A model generated the notes under the pieces. The model was not told the origin of the DNA. It saw nothing but the letters and a program-made list of their open reading frames with translations, and did not search any database. This document shows, one piece after another, positions 55,306 to 64,000 of a stretch of DNA of 64,000 nt. A program made the translations under genes and the position numbers. Location of the stretch: contig NZ_QMEU01000011.1 of NCBI RefSeq assembly GCF_003284975.1, positions 1 through 64,000 on the forward strand, given 5' to 3'. The stretch's first letter is position 1, and each line of letters opens with the position of its first letter. This DNA comes from Mycobacterium colombiense. GTDB taxonomy: Bacteria > Actinomycetota > Actinomycetes > Mycobacteriales > Mycobacteriaceae.

Positions 55306-55953
55306 ATGGCTCGGATGAAGCTAAATCCTTCATCGCGGGCGACGCTCATCGGAGACGTCGTCGGTTCCCGGCGCGCCACCGACCGCTCGAAGCTACATGG
55401 GAGCCTGGCGGCCGCCCTGCGACACGTCGCCACCGAAGCGATCGGTCCGCCCGCGTTCACAGTCGGCGACGAGTTCCAGGGTAGCTACCCGACCGTCGGC
55501 TCCGCGATCGATGCCGCCCTGACACTGCGGCTGGCCGTCGCCCCCGACATCGACGTCCGGTTCGGCATCGGGTGGGGCTCGGTCACCATCCTCGATGCCG
55601 CCGCGGGAATCCAGGACGGCCCGGGCTGGTGGACCGCCCGTGAGGCCATTCAGCACACCGCGGAGGCGCAGCGGCAGCCCGGCTTGACGCTGGTACGCAC
55701 GACGTTTCGGGCCGAGGCCGGCACCCGCGGCGACGTCGCCGCCGTCAACGCCGCCCTGATCTGTCGGGACCATCTGCTTGGATCGCTCGATGAACGGTCA
55801 TTGCGGATAGTGAGGGGCTTGATGACGGGCCGGACCAAAAAGGAGCTCGCCGCCGAAGAGGGCATCAGCCCGTCGGCGGTGTCCCAGCGCGCGAGCCGCG
55901 ATGGCCTGGACCTGATTGTGCTTGCCAGTCAATACCTTCGGAGCCTGCCGTGA
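55306..55953 (+). CDS. SatD-family protein: cyclase-like domain plus HTH
   Basis: 215-aa protein. Residues 12-118 carry the landmarks of class III nucleotide-cyclase-like folds: ATLIGDVVGSR (D17), VGDEFQGSYPTVGSAIDAAL (D55), VRFGIGWGSV (84-93) and WWTAREAIQHT. These correspond to FxDIVGST, GDGxxA, RxGIHxGxV and the NxAARL helix of adenylate cyclases, although several catalytic positions differ. Residues 165-200 (LRIVRGLMTGRTKKELAAEE, ISPSAVSQRAS) form a helix-turn-helix. Leaderless start; GTGA overlap with the membrane gene. Matches the SatD family as I know it; activity unknown. Confidence 0.72.
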   Translation: MARMKLNPSSRATLIGDVVGSRRATDRSKLHGSLAAALRHVATEAIGPPAFTVGDEFQGSYPTVGSAIDAALTLRLAVAPDIDVRFGIGWGSVTILDAAAGIQDGPGWWTAREAIQHTAEAQRQPGLTLVRTTFRAEAGTRGDVAAVNAALICRDHLLGSLDERSLRIVRGLMTGRTKKELAAEEGISPSAVSQRASRDGLDLIVLASQYLRSLP

Positions 55954-56690
55954 GCGCCGTCGCGGTCTTTCTCATCGCCCTCGGCGTCGCCGACCTCAGT
56001 CGGCGTGCGGTCGGTGCGCTATGGCCACCGCTGCTGGCCGGGCCGGTGGTGGTGCTGGCGTGCGCGGGACTGGGCGCCCTGTGGCGTGCCGGCGACATCG
56101 CGCTGCTCGTGCTGGCCGCCGCGGCGGTGGTGGCGTGGGAATGGCTTTGCGCGCGAAGCGAACTCAGCGGCGAACACCAAATCGCTCCGCTGGCGGTGTT
56201 CGGCGGCGCGCTGGCGGTGCTGGCCCTGTTATCCGGCTGGTCCTCGCCGGGCGGCGGCGTCGTCGCGCGGTGGTCGGCCTGGGTTCACCTGCCACTCAGC
56301 CATGTCACGCCCGCCCGGTTGCTGATGCTCGTCGGCGTGATGCTGGTTCAGTTCGCCACCGCCAATCAGTTGGTGCGCCTGGTGCTCGGCTCAGTGGGGG
56401 CGGTGCGTCCACCCGGTGAGCCGCAGCCGTCGGATCGGCTCAGGGGCGGCCGGCTGCTGGGGCCGCTGGAGCGGCTGCTGATTCTGAGCCTCGGCGTCGG
56501 CGGCCAGGTGGCCGCGGCCAGCGCCGTCGTCGCGGCCAAGGGCATTATCCGATTCCCGGAATTGAACGCCCAGACCAACCGCAACAACGGCGTCGGCATC
56601 GACGAGGTGACCGAGTACTTCTTGGTCGGCAGCTTCACGAGTTGGCTGCTCGCCCTGGGCGGCATCGCCCTGGTGGTGGCGACCCGGTAG
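55950..56690 (+). CDS. DUF3307-like integral membrane protein, partner of SatD
   Basis: 246-aa membrane protein with about seven hydrophobic segments (roughly 1-18, 28-44, 50-67, 79-96, 122-147, 175-197, 223-243). The C-terminal stretch GGRLLGPLERLLILSLGVGG and VVAAKGIIRFPEL, followed by TEYFLVGSFTSWLLAL, resembles the end of DUF3307 proteins that often accompany SatD genes. GTG start inside the SatD stop (GTGA). N-terminal half less conserved. Function unknown; a membrane sensor or effector for the SatD protein is an inference. Confidence 0.7.
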   Translation: MSAVAVFLIALGVADLSRRAVGALWPPLLAGPVVVLACAGLGALWRAGDIALLVLAAAAVVAWEWLCARSELSGEHQIAPLAVFGGALAVLALLSGWSSPGGGVVARWSAWVHLPLSHVTPARLLMLVGVMLVQFATANQLVRLVLGSVGAVRPPGEPQPSDRLRGGRLLGPLERLLILSLGVGGQVAAASAVVAAKGIIRFPELNAQTNRNNGVGIDEVTEYFLVGSFTSWLLALGGIALVVATR

Positions 56691-56729
56691 GCGGCCGAAC
56701 CCGGTAAAAGGTTGTCCGAGAGTTATTTC

Positions 56730-56757
56730 ACGACGCGACATGCGGTTGACGCGTCGT
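56730..56757. terminator. Hairpin between the SatD pair and fadA6
   Basis: ACGACGCG (56730-56737) and CGCGTCGT (56750-56757), 8-bp perfect stem and 12-nt loop, 40 bp after the membrane-protein stop and 40 bp before the convergent fadA6 stop. No U-tract, but the position suits a bidirectional terminator. Confidence 0.5.
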
Positions 56758-56797
56758 AGCTTTCACGCCGGGCGACAGAAGCGAGTGCTGCACGAGG

Positions 56798-57958
56798 TCA
56801 GAGGCGCTCGATGATCGTGACGTTGGCCGTGCCGCCGCCCTCGCACATCGTCTGCAGCCCGTAGCGGCCACCGATGCGCTCCAGCTCGTTGAGCATGGTG
56901 GTGAACAACTTGGCGCCGGTGGCACCCAGCGGGTGGCCGAGCGCGATCGCGCCGCCGTTGGGGTTGACCTTCTCCGGGTCGGCCTTGATCTCCTTGAGCC
57001 ACGCCAACACCACCGGCGCGAACGCCTCGTTGATCTCGACGGTGTCGATGTCGTCGATCGACAGCCCGGTCTTGTCCAGCGCGTAGCGGGTCGCCGGGAT
57101 GGGCCCGGTCAGCATGAACACCGGGTCGGCGCCGCGGGCGCTGATGTGGTGGATGCGCGCCCGCGGCGTCAGGTTGTGCTCCTTGACGGCCTTTTCCGAC
57201 GCCAGCAGCACGGCGCTGGCACCGTCGGAGATCTGGCTGGCCATGGCCGCGGTCAGCCGGCCGCCCTCAACCAGCGGCTTGAGCCCGGCCATCTTCTCCA
57301 GCGACGACTCGCGCGGCCCCTCGTCAACCCGGAACGGCCCGGATTCCGTTTCCACGGTGATGATTTCGTTGTCGAAGTGGCCGCCGCGAATGGCCGCGAA
57401 AGCGCGCTCGTGGCTGGTCAGCGCGTAGCGCTCCATCTCCTCGCGGGACAGGTTCCACTTCTCCGCGATCAGCTCCGAGCCGCGGAACTGCGAGATCTCC
57501 TGGTCGCCGTAGCGGTGCAGCCACTGCTTGGATTCGTTTGTCGGTGAGGTGAATCCGAATTGCTCGCCGACCGTCATAGCCGACGAGATCGGGATCTGGC
57601 TCATGTTCTGCACGCCGCCGGCGACGATCAGATCGGCTGTGCCGGACAGGACCGCTTGCGCGCCGAAGGAAATGGCCTGCTGGCTGGAGCCGCACTGCCG
57701 GTCGACGGTGACGCCGGGAACCTCTTCGGGATAGCCGGCGGCCAGCCACGAGAGCCGGGCGATGTTGCCGGCCTGCGCGCCGATCGCATCGACACAGCCG
57801 GCGATCACGTCGTCGACGGCGGCGGGATCGACGCCGACCCGGTCGAGCAGGCCGCGCCAGCCCAGGGCACCGAGATCCACCGGGTGAATTCCGGCCAGCG
57901 ACCCGCCGCGCTTGCCGACCGCGGTACGCACAGCGTCGATGACGTACGCCTCAGTCAT
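56798..57958 (-). CDS. fadA6: FadA6, thiolase of the C/D-ring pathway
   Basis: 386-aa thiolase, counterpart of Rv3556c. It cleaves the final ring-derived 3-oxoacyl-CoA in the HIP pathway. Nucleophile C89 in [34 protein letters not shown]; second cysteine in MCEGGGTANV. ATG at 57958 lies one base after the kstR2 TGA (TGAAATG) and shares its ribosome binding region, so kstR2-fadA6 are co-transcribed. Confidence 0.95.
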   Translation of the reverse strand: MTEAYVIDAVRTAVGKRGGSLAGIHPVDLGALGWRGLLDRVGVDPAAVDDVIAGCVDAIGAQAGNIARLSWLAAGYPEEVPGVTVDRQCGSSQQAISFGAQAVLSGTADLIVAGGVQNMSQIPISSAMTVGEQFGFTSPTNESKQWLHRYGDQEISQFRGSELIAEKWNLSREEMERYALTSHERAFAAIRGGHFDNEIITVETESGPFRVDEGPRESSLEKMAGLKPLVEGGRLTAAMASQISDGASAVLLASEKAVKEHNLTPRARIHHISARGADPVFMLTGPIPATRYALDKTGLSIDDIDTVEINEAFAPVVLAWLKEIKADPEKVNPNGGAIALGHPLGATGAKLFTTMLNELERIGGRYGLQTMCEGGGTANVTIIERL

Positions 57959-57959
57959 T

Positions 57960-58562
57960 TCAGACTCCTCCTTTGGTGATCCCGCCAAGCACGATGGCGA
58001 GATATTGCTGGCCCACCTGCTCCGCGGTGAGCGGTCCGCCGGGTTGATACCAGCGCACCGACACCCAGGTGGTGTCACGGATGAAGCGGTAGATCAGGTC
58101 GACGTCGAGGTCGGGCCGGAAGTAGCCCTGTTCGACGCCCTGATTGAGCAACTCGAGCCACATCTTGCGCTGTTGCCGGTTCATGTCCTCGATGTAGGAA
58201 AACCGGGGCTGGGACAACAACCGCTGGGCTTCGTCCTGGTAGATGACGACCTGCGCGTGCCGGTGCTCGATCGCCTCGAACGACGCCATGAACAGCCCCT
58301 TGAGCCGCTCCAGGGGGTTGGCCTCGCTGTCGACGATTTCCCGATAGCGCGCGAACAGCCAGTCCAGGAAACTGCGCAACAGCTCGTCGACCATCTCCTC
58401 CTTGGAGGAGAAGTGGTGATACAGGCTGCCGGACAGGATGCCGGCGCTGTCGGCGATGTCCCGGACGGTGGTGGCGCGCAATCCACGCTCGGCGAACATG
58501 GTCGCGGCAAGCTCCAGTAGCTCGTCTCGCCGGCTGTTCGCCTGACCGGGCACTCGGTCCAC
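57960..58562 (-). CDS. kstR2: KstR2, TetR-family repressor of C/D-ring catabolism
   Basis: 200-aa TetR regulator, counterpart of Rv3557c, which senses the HIP-CoA thioester. DNA-binding helix-turn-helix at about residues 28-50 (TVRDIADSAGILSGSLYHHF). Helical ligand domain with YQDEAQRLLSQPRFSYIED. GTG start at 58562, 15 bp from its own operator at 58578, hence autoregulation. Heads a minus-strand unit with fadA6. Confidence 0.95.
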   Translation of the reverse strand: MDRVPGQANSRRDELLELAATMFAERGLRATTVRDIADSAGILSGSLYHHFSSKEEMVDELLRSFLDWLFARYREIVDSEANPLERLKGLFMASFEAIEHRHAQVVIYQDEAQRLLSQPRFSYIEDMNRQQRKMWLELLNQGVEQGYFRPDLDVDLIYRFIRDTTWVSVRWYQPGGPLTAEQVGQQYLAIVLGGITKGGV

Positions 58563-58577
58563 CCGTTCAGCGTATCA

Positions 58578-58591
58578 ACCAAGCGCTTGCT
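58578..58591. promoter_or_regulatory. KstR2 operator upstream of kstR2
   Basis: ACCAAGCGCTTGCT, containing CAAGCGCTTG, a perfect 10-bp palindrome. 15 bp from the kstR2 GTG; the upstream neighbour points away from it, so it serves kstR2-fadA6. Confidence 0.93.
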
Positions 58592-58638
58592 TGGCCACCG
58601 AGGCCTCGGTTTCCCATCCGCGGCCGGCGTCAAGAGCG

Positions 58639-59811
58639 TCAGCGCAGCGAGACCACCGGCGGATTCTGCGACTCGTCGGCGTTGCCGGACACGAAGGTGT
58701 TGACGACGCTCGTCTTGGTGCCACCCGACCGGGTCTGGGCCGTCAGCGGGAAGTTGACCGACCCGGAGAACGACGCCTCGAGCCGGAAGGGATCGAACAG
58801 GTTGATCTTGAGGCCACTGATGTCCGGTTTGCCCCAGGCGGCGGTCCCGTCCACCAGGTCGTAGTCGAAGGCGTGCTGCGGGCAGTCGGCCGGTCGCAGT
58901 TGGGTCGAGTTCGCGCAACTCGCCAGCGCCGCCGATATCGCGGAGCTGGTCGCGGCCAACCCCTTGTCGCTGAGTTTAAATTCCAGGTCGTTGAAGTACG
59001 CGCCCGATGTCGTCAGATTGTCAAGCAGGAAGGGCTTTTTCGTGTTGACGGCCAGATTCGGGTTGCTGCTGGATACGTCCAGCCAACCGGGGAAGACGTA
59101 GACCGGCGCGGTGCCGACGGGCTTGCCGAAGAACGTCGCCGTTTTGACGGCGGCCTGCTCGATGCCCGCGTTCAGCGTGTCCACCTTGATCGCGGCGTGG
59201 TCGAGTTTCCAGTCGCTGCCCGCCTTCTTGATCGACATGGTCACGTCCGAGGTGTTGTCGCCGAATTTCGCCGACACGTGCACCTGCCCGAAACCGAAAC
59301 CGCGCGCGGAATTGTCGTCGAGGATCTTGATGTCGGTGATCGGCCACCGCGCGATCTGCCGCTTGAGGATGTCGTCGGTCAGGAACTCCTTCGACGCCGG
59401 CTGATCGGTGCTGTAGGACAGCGCGGCCTGCGCATCACCGCGGGCCAGCGCCTCGAGGTAACCCTTGGCGGCATCACCGGCGCTGCCCGACCCGCCGCCG
59501 CCGCTGACCGCGATCACGATGATGACGACCACGACGAGCACCGCGGCGGCCACGCTCAGCCCGATGATCCACGGCTTGCGATTGCGTTGCCCGGGACCGC
59601 CCTGCGGCCCGTTGAACTGGGCGACGGTGACCGGTGGCGGCGAGGGCCACGCCCCGTACGCGGGCTGCCCGAACGGGGTTGGCTGACCCCCTTGACCCCA
59701 CTGCTGCGGCCAACCCGCGTCGGATTGCCACGGGGCACCCGGTGGCTGGCCGGGTGTGCTTGCGGGAGGCGGGTTCTCACCCCACGGTCGCTGACCCGGT
59801 CCGTCGCTCAC
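58639..59811 (-). CDS. Single-pass membrane protein with Pro/Gly/Gln-rich N-terminus
   Basis: 390-aa protein, family not firmly recognised. Residues 1-78 are a disordered cytoplasmic segment rich in P, G, Q and W (GQPPGAPWQS, WPQQWGQGG). A transmembrane helix follows (81-102, WIIGLSVAAAVLVVVVIIVI), then a Gly/Ser linker and an external domain of about 280 residues with an NTF2/lumazine-like start (AAKGYLEALARGDAQAALSY) and two cysteines (C-x-n-C in ASCANS and PADCPQ). ATG at 59811. It lies between kstR2 and ipdF, where M. tuberculosis has a PPE gene; no KstR2 site precedes it. Confidence 0.8.
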   Translation of the reverse strand: MSDGPGQRPWGENPPPASTPGQPPGAPWQSDAGWPQQWGQGGQPTPFGQPAYGAWPSPPPVTVAQFNGPQGGPGQRNRKPWIIGLSVAAAVLVVVVIIVIAVSGGGGSGSAGDAAKGYLEALARGDAQAALSYSTDQPASKEFLTDDILKRQIARWPITDIKILDDNSARGFGFGQVHVSAKFGDNTSDVTMSIKKAGSDWKLDHAAIKVDTLNAGIEQAAVKTATFFGKPVGTAPVYVFPGWLDVSSSNPNLAVNTKKPFLLDNLTTSGAYFNDLEFKLSDKGLAATSSAISAALASCANSTQLRPADCPQHAFDYDLVDGTAAWGKPDISGLKINLFDPFRLEASFSGSVNFPLTAQTRSGGTKTSVVNTFVSGNADESQNPPVVSLR

Positions 59812-59893
59812 TGCACCCTCCCACCTGCGTCAACCGCGTTGGTCGACAATTGTAAACACGTCGCGGACCGGCGCTAGTCAGCGATGTCGCAGC

Positions 59894-60678
59894 TCACGGA
59901 TGCTGACTGGACACCGAGATGACCTCGCCGGTCAGGTAGCTGGAGTAGTCGCTGGCGAGGAACGCGATGGTGGCCGCGACCTCCCATGGTTCGGCGGCCC
60001 GCCCGAAGGCTTCGCCGGCCGACAGCCGGTCGAGCAGATCGGCCGACGACGTCTTCTCCAAAAACTTGTGCCGCGCGATGCTCGGCGACACCGCGTTGAT
60101 CCGCACGTCGTACTCCGCGGCTTCGATTGCGCTGCAACGGGTCAGCGCCATCACGCCGGCCTTGGCGGCGGCATAGTGCGCCTGCGAGTGCTGAGCCCGC
60201 CAGCCCAGGACGCTGGCGTTGTTGACGATCACCCCGCCGTGCGGCGCGTCACGGAAGTAGCGCAGCGCCGCGCGCGTGGCGCGAAACACCGACGTCAGGG
60301 TGACGTCCAGGACGCGGTCCCACTCCTCGTCGGTCATGTCGACCACTGGCGTCTGCCCGCCCAGCCCGGCGTTGTTGACCAGGACGTCGACGCGTCCCAT
60401 CCGCGCGGTCGCCGATGCGAACAGCGCATCGATCTGCGCGGTCGACGTCACGTCGCACAGCACGCTTTCGACCCTGCCCTGGCCGAGCGCGGTGAGCTGG
60501 TCGGCGGTCTCCCCCAACCTTCGTTCGTGGTGATCCGAGATCACCACGTCGGCACCCTCGGCCAGCGCCCGTCGTGCCGTCGAGGCGCCGATGCCGGTGC
60601 CCGCGGCGGCGGTGACGACCACCACCTTGCCCTGCAGAAGGCCGTGTCCGGCAATCTCTTTGGGGGCTTCGGACAGGC

Positions 60679-60682
<4 letters not shown>
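59894..60682 (-). CDS. ipdF: IpdF, short-chain dehydrogenase of HIP catabolism
   Basis: 262-aa SDR, counterpart of Rv3559c, which oxidises the 5-hydroxy group of a HIP-CoA derivative. NAD motif VTAAAGTGIGASTARRAL, NNAGLGGQTPVV, catalytic NNASVLGWRAQHSQAHYAAAKAG-type segment (S, Y and K present). ATG at 60682 overlaps the fadE30 stop by 4 bp; second gene of the fadE30-ipdF unit. Confidence 0.93.
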
Positions 60683-61827
<1,145 letters not shown>

Positions 61828-61844
61828 GCCCTGTAGGCTAACCT

Positions 61845-61858
61845 ACCAAGCACTTGCT
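61845..61858. promoter_or_regulatory. KstR2 operator between fadE30 and fadD3
   Basis: ACCAAGCACTTGCT, CAAG-CA-CTTG core. 17 bp from the fadE30 ATG and 90 bp from fadD3, so it can control both divergent units. Confidence 0.93.
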
Positions 61859-61870
61859 TTGTAGCTCGGT

Positions 61871-61920
61871 GATGATGCGCGCCGCGGGGCGGAGCGCGGA
61901 GAAACCGGGCGATCGACATC
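61871..61920 (+). repeat. Intercistronic MIRU-like repeat, copy 4
   Basis: GATGATGCGCGCCGCGGGGC…GCGGAGAAACCGGGCGATCG, closely matching copy 1 at 17825-17870. Lies in the fadD3 leader between the operator and the start codon. Confidence 0.6.
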
Positions 61921-61947
61921 GCGCCAGCGCCGCCACAGGAGCATCCC

Positions 61948-63492
61948 ATGACCAACGATCCGCGCACGGTGCCCGCGGCGCTGGATCGTTTCGCGAGCCG
62001 CCTGCCCGATCACGACGCGCTGATCACCGACGAACGGTCCTTCACCGCCGCCGGCCTGCGCGACGAGGTGTACCGCGCGGCCGCCGCCCTGATCGATCTG
62101 GGCGTGCGGGCGGGTGACCGGGTGGCCGTCTGGTCGCCGAACACCTGGCACTGGGTGGTGGCCTGCCTGGCAATCCACCACGCCGGGGCCGCGATGGTGC
62201 CGCTGAACACCCGCTACACCGCCGCCGAGGCCAGCGACATCCTGGCCCGCACCGGCGCTCCGGTGCTGTTCGGCATGGGCCGCTTCCTGGGCCACGATCG
62301 CCTGGCCGACCTGGACCGCGCGGCGCTGCCCGCGCTGCGGCACATCGTGCGGATACCGATCGATGCCGACGATCCTGTCCCGGGGACCTGGGACGAGTTC
62401 ATCGCCCGCGGCACCGACCTCGACGCGGTCGCCGCTCGCGCGCTCGCCGTCATGCCCGACGACGTCAGCGACATCCTCTTCACGTCCGGCACCACCGGCC
62501 GCAGCAAAGGCGTGCTGTGCGCCCACCGGCAGTCGCTGTCGGCCTCGGCGTCCTGGGCGGCCAACGGCAAGATCACCAGCGACGACCGCTACCTGTGCAT
62601 CAACCCGTTCTTCCACAACTTCGGCTACAAGGCCGGCATCCTGGCGTGCCTGCAGACCGGTGCGACGCTGATCCCCCACCTCACCTTCGACCCGCTGCGC
62701 GCGCTGCAGGCCATCGAACGACATCGCATCACCGTGCTGCCCGGGCCGCCCACCATCTACCAGACCCTGCTCGACCACCCGGCGCGCAACGATTACGACC
62801 TGAGCTCGCTGCGGTTCGCGGTGACCGGCGCGGCGACCGTGCCGGTGGTGCTGGTCGAGCGCATGCAATCCGAACTCGACATCGACATCGTGCTGACCGC
62901 CTACGGGCTGACCGAGGCCAACGGCATGGGCACCATGTGCCGCGCCGACGACGACGCGGTCACCGTGGCCACCACCTGCGGCCGCCCGTTCGCCGACTTC
63001 GAGTTGCGCATCGACGCCTTGGCCCCCGGGGAGCCGGGCGAGGTGTTGCTGCGCGGGCCGAACGTGATGCTGGGCTACCTGGAAGACCCCGAGGCCACCG
63101 CGGCCGCCATCGACGCCGACGGGTGGCTGCACACCGGTGACATCGGCGCCGTCGACGCGGCCGGCAACCTGCGCATCACCGATCGGCTGAAAGACATGTA
63201 CATCTGCGGTGGGTTCAACGTCTACCCCGCCGAGGTCGAGCAGGTGCTGGCCCGGATGGACGGCGTGGCCGACGCCGCGGTGATCGGAGTTCCCGACGAG
63301 CGGCTCGGCGAGGTGGGCCGGGCATACCTGGTGACCCGGCCCGGCGCCCAGCTCGACGAGCAATCCGTGATCGCTTACACCCGTGAACATCTGGCGAACT
63401 TCAAGGCACCGCGGTCGGTGCGGTTCGTCGACGCGTTGCCGCGCAATGCCGGCGGCAAGGTGGTCAAACCACAACTGCGAGAGCTGGACTGA
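61948..63492 (+). CDS. fadD3: FadD3, HIP-CoA synthetase
   Basis: 514-aa AMP-forming ligase, counterpart of Rv3561. It activates HIP (the C/D-ring propanoate) with CoA, producing the effector of KstR2 and starting C/D-ring degradation. ATP motif DILFTSGTTGRSKGVLCAHR; LTAYGLTEANGMG; HTGDIGAVDAAGNLRITDR; C-terminal lysine in NAGGKVVKPQL. ATG at 61948 after AGGAG. Its TGA overlaps the fadE31 ATG (TGATG). Confidence 0.95.
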   Translation: MTNDPRTVPAALDRFASRLPDHDALITDERSFTAAGLRDEVYRAAAALIDLGVRAGDRVAVWSPNTWHWVVACLAIHHAGAAMVPLNTRYTAAEASDILARTGAPVLFGMGRFLGHDRLADLDRAALPALRHIVRIPIDADDPVPGTWDEFIARGTDLDAVAARALAVMPDDVSDILFTSGTTGRSKGVLCAHRQSLSASASWAANGKITSDDRYLCINPFFHNFGYKAGILACLQTGATLIPHLTFDPLRALQAIERHRITVLPGPPTIYQTLLDHPARNDYDLSSLRFAVTGAATVPVVLVERMQSELDIDIVLTAYGLTEANGMGTMCRADDDAVTVATTCGRPFADFELRIDALAPGEPGEVLLRGPNVMLGYLEDPEATAAAIDADGWLHTGDIGAVDAAGNLRITDRLKDMYICGGFNVYPAEVEQVLARMDGVADAAVIGVPDERLGEVGRAYLVTRPGAQLDEQSVIAYTREHLANFKAPRSVRFVDALPRNAGGKVVKPQLRELD

Positions 63493-64000
63493 TGGATCTG
63501 GATCTAGACGATGACACCCTGGCCTTCCAGGCCGAGGTCCGGGAATTCCTGTCGGCCAACGCCGAAAAGATCCCGACCAAGTCATACGACAACGCCGAAG
63601 GCTTTGACCAACACCGGAAATGGGACCGCGTGCTATTCAACGCCGGCCTGTCGGTGATCACCTGGCCGAAACGCTACGGCGGCCGCGACGCCCCGCTGCT
63701 GCACTGGGTGGTGTTCGAGGAGGAGTACTTCCGGGCCGGCGCGCCGGGCCGCGCCAGCGCCAACGGCACCTCGATGCTGGCGCCGACGCTGTTCGCGCAC
63801 GGCACCGAAGAACAGCGGATGAGAATCCTGCCGAAAATGGCCAGCGGAGAGGAGATCTGGGCCCAGGCGTGGTCGGAGCCCGAGTCCGGCAGCGACCTGG
63901 CGTCACTGCGATCCACCGCCACCCAAACCGACGGCGGTTGGCTGCTCAACGGGCAGAAGATATGGAGCTCGCGAGCCCCGTTCGCCGAGCGGGGCTTCGG
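63492..64000 (+). CDS. fadE31: FadE31, acyl-CoA dehydrogenase (3' end beyond window)
   Basis: First 169 codons of an acyl-CoA dehydrogenase, counterpart of Rv3562, in the FadD3 operon. N-terminal helical domain (LDDDTLAFQAEVREFLSANA, ITWPKRYGGRDAPLLHWVVF) and the flavin loop QAWSEPESGSDLASLRSTAT are present. The frame is open at the window edge. ATG at 63492, overlapping the fadD3 stop. Confidence 0.94.
   Translation, partial: MDLDLDDDTLAFQAEVREFLSANAEKIPTKSYDNAEGFDQHRKWDRVLFNAGLSVITWPKRYGGRDAPLLHWVVFEEEYFRAGAPGRASANGTSMLAPTLFAHGTEEQRMRILPKMASGEEIWAQAWSEPESGSDLASLRSTATQTDGGWLLNGQKIWSSRAPFAERGF

Overview
The window comes from a high-GC actinobacterium, almost certainly a slow-growing Mycobacterium of the M. 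avium-complex type. Gene order and protein sequences follow the cholesterol-catabolism region known in M. tuberculosis from mce4 (Rv3494c) to fadE31 (Rv3562). The PE/PPE genes and fadD18 found among these genes in M. tuberculosis are absent, and different genes occupy several of those places. Family names, M. tuberculosis equivalents and reactions are recalled from knowledge. Coordinates, motifs, overlaps and repeats were read from the sequence.

Layout. 1-8917 (minus): the mce4 sterol importer, yrbE4A-yrbE4B-mce4A-B-C-D-E(lprN)-F, with mce4F cut by the left edge. 9152-14351: hsd4A and fdxD (minus) diverge from fadE26-fadE27-fadD17 (plus), giving side-chain activation and first-cycle beta-oxidation. 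14410-18668: accessory genes (proline-rich secreted protein, 22-codon leader ORF, beta-lactamase-fold protein, ilvX, amidohydrolase, fructosamine-kinase-like protein). 18665-31398: fadD19/echA19, a frameshifted nuclease-fold gene, cyp142, an acetoacetate-decarboxylase-like gene, an F420 oxidoreductase, the DUF35-ltp4-ltp3 operon, gamma-carbonic anhydrase, and kshA for ring opening. 31452-40474: sulfotransferase, SDR, Rv3531c-like gene, hsaF-hsaG-hsaE (end of ring A/B catabolism), kstD and a MaoC hydratase. 40542-41381: an intact paralogue of the nuclease-fold gene. 41539-47495: the igr operon cyp125-fadE28-fadE29-chsH2-chsH1-ltp2 (last side-chain cycle), divergent from fadA5-ddn. 49947-64000: the KstR2 regulon for the C/D rings (SDRs, echA20, ipdA-ipdB-ipdC, fadA6, kstR2, ipdF, fadE30, fadD3, fadE31), interrupted by a SatD-like/membrane-protein pair and by a single-pass membrane protein.

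Regulation. Near-identical 14-bp inverted repeats of the TAGAACGTGTTCTA type (KstR operators) lie before nearly every KstR-class transcription unit, and three CAAGnnCTTG sites (KstR2 operators) lie before the KstR2-class units. Several operators end 2-11 bp before the start codon, which points to leaderless or very short-leader mRNAs.

Most unusual: (1) two paralogous nuclease-fold genes, each bracketed by GAGCGTGAA-type hairpins with the stop codon inside the downstream hairpin arm; (2) a leaderless two-gene unit of a cyclase-like SatD/HTH protein and a DUF3307-like membrane protein inside the KstR2 region; (3) two perfect KstR operators between convergent genes that can also fold together into a long hairpin; (4) a ddn paralogue reduced by an internal deletion. 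No rRNA, tRNA, CRISPR array or insertion sequence was seen. Every intergenic gap is shorter than 300 bp, and the notable contents of the gaps are listed.
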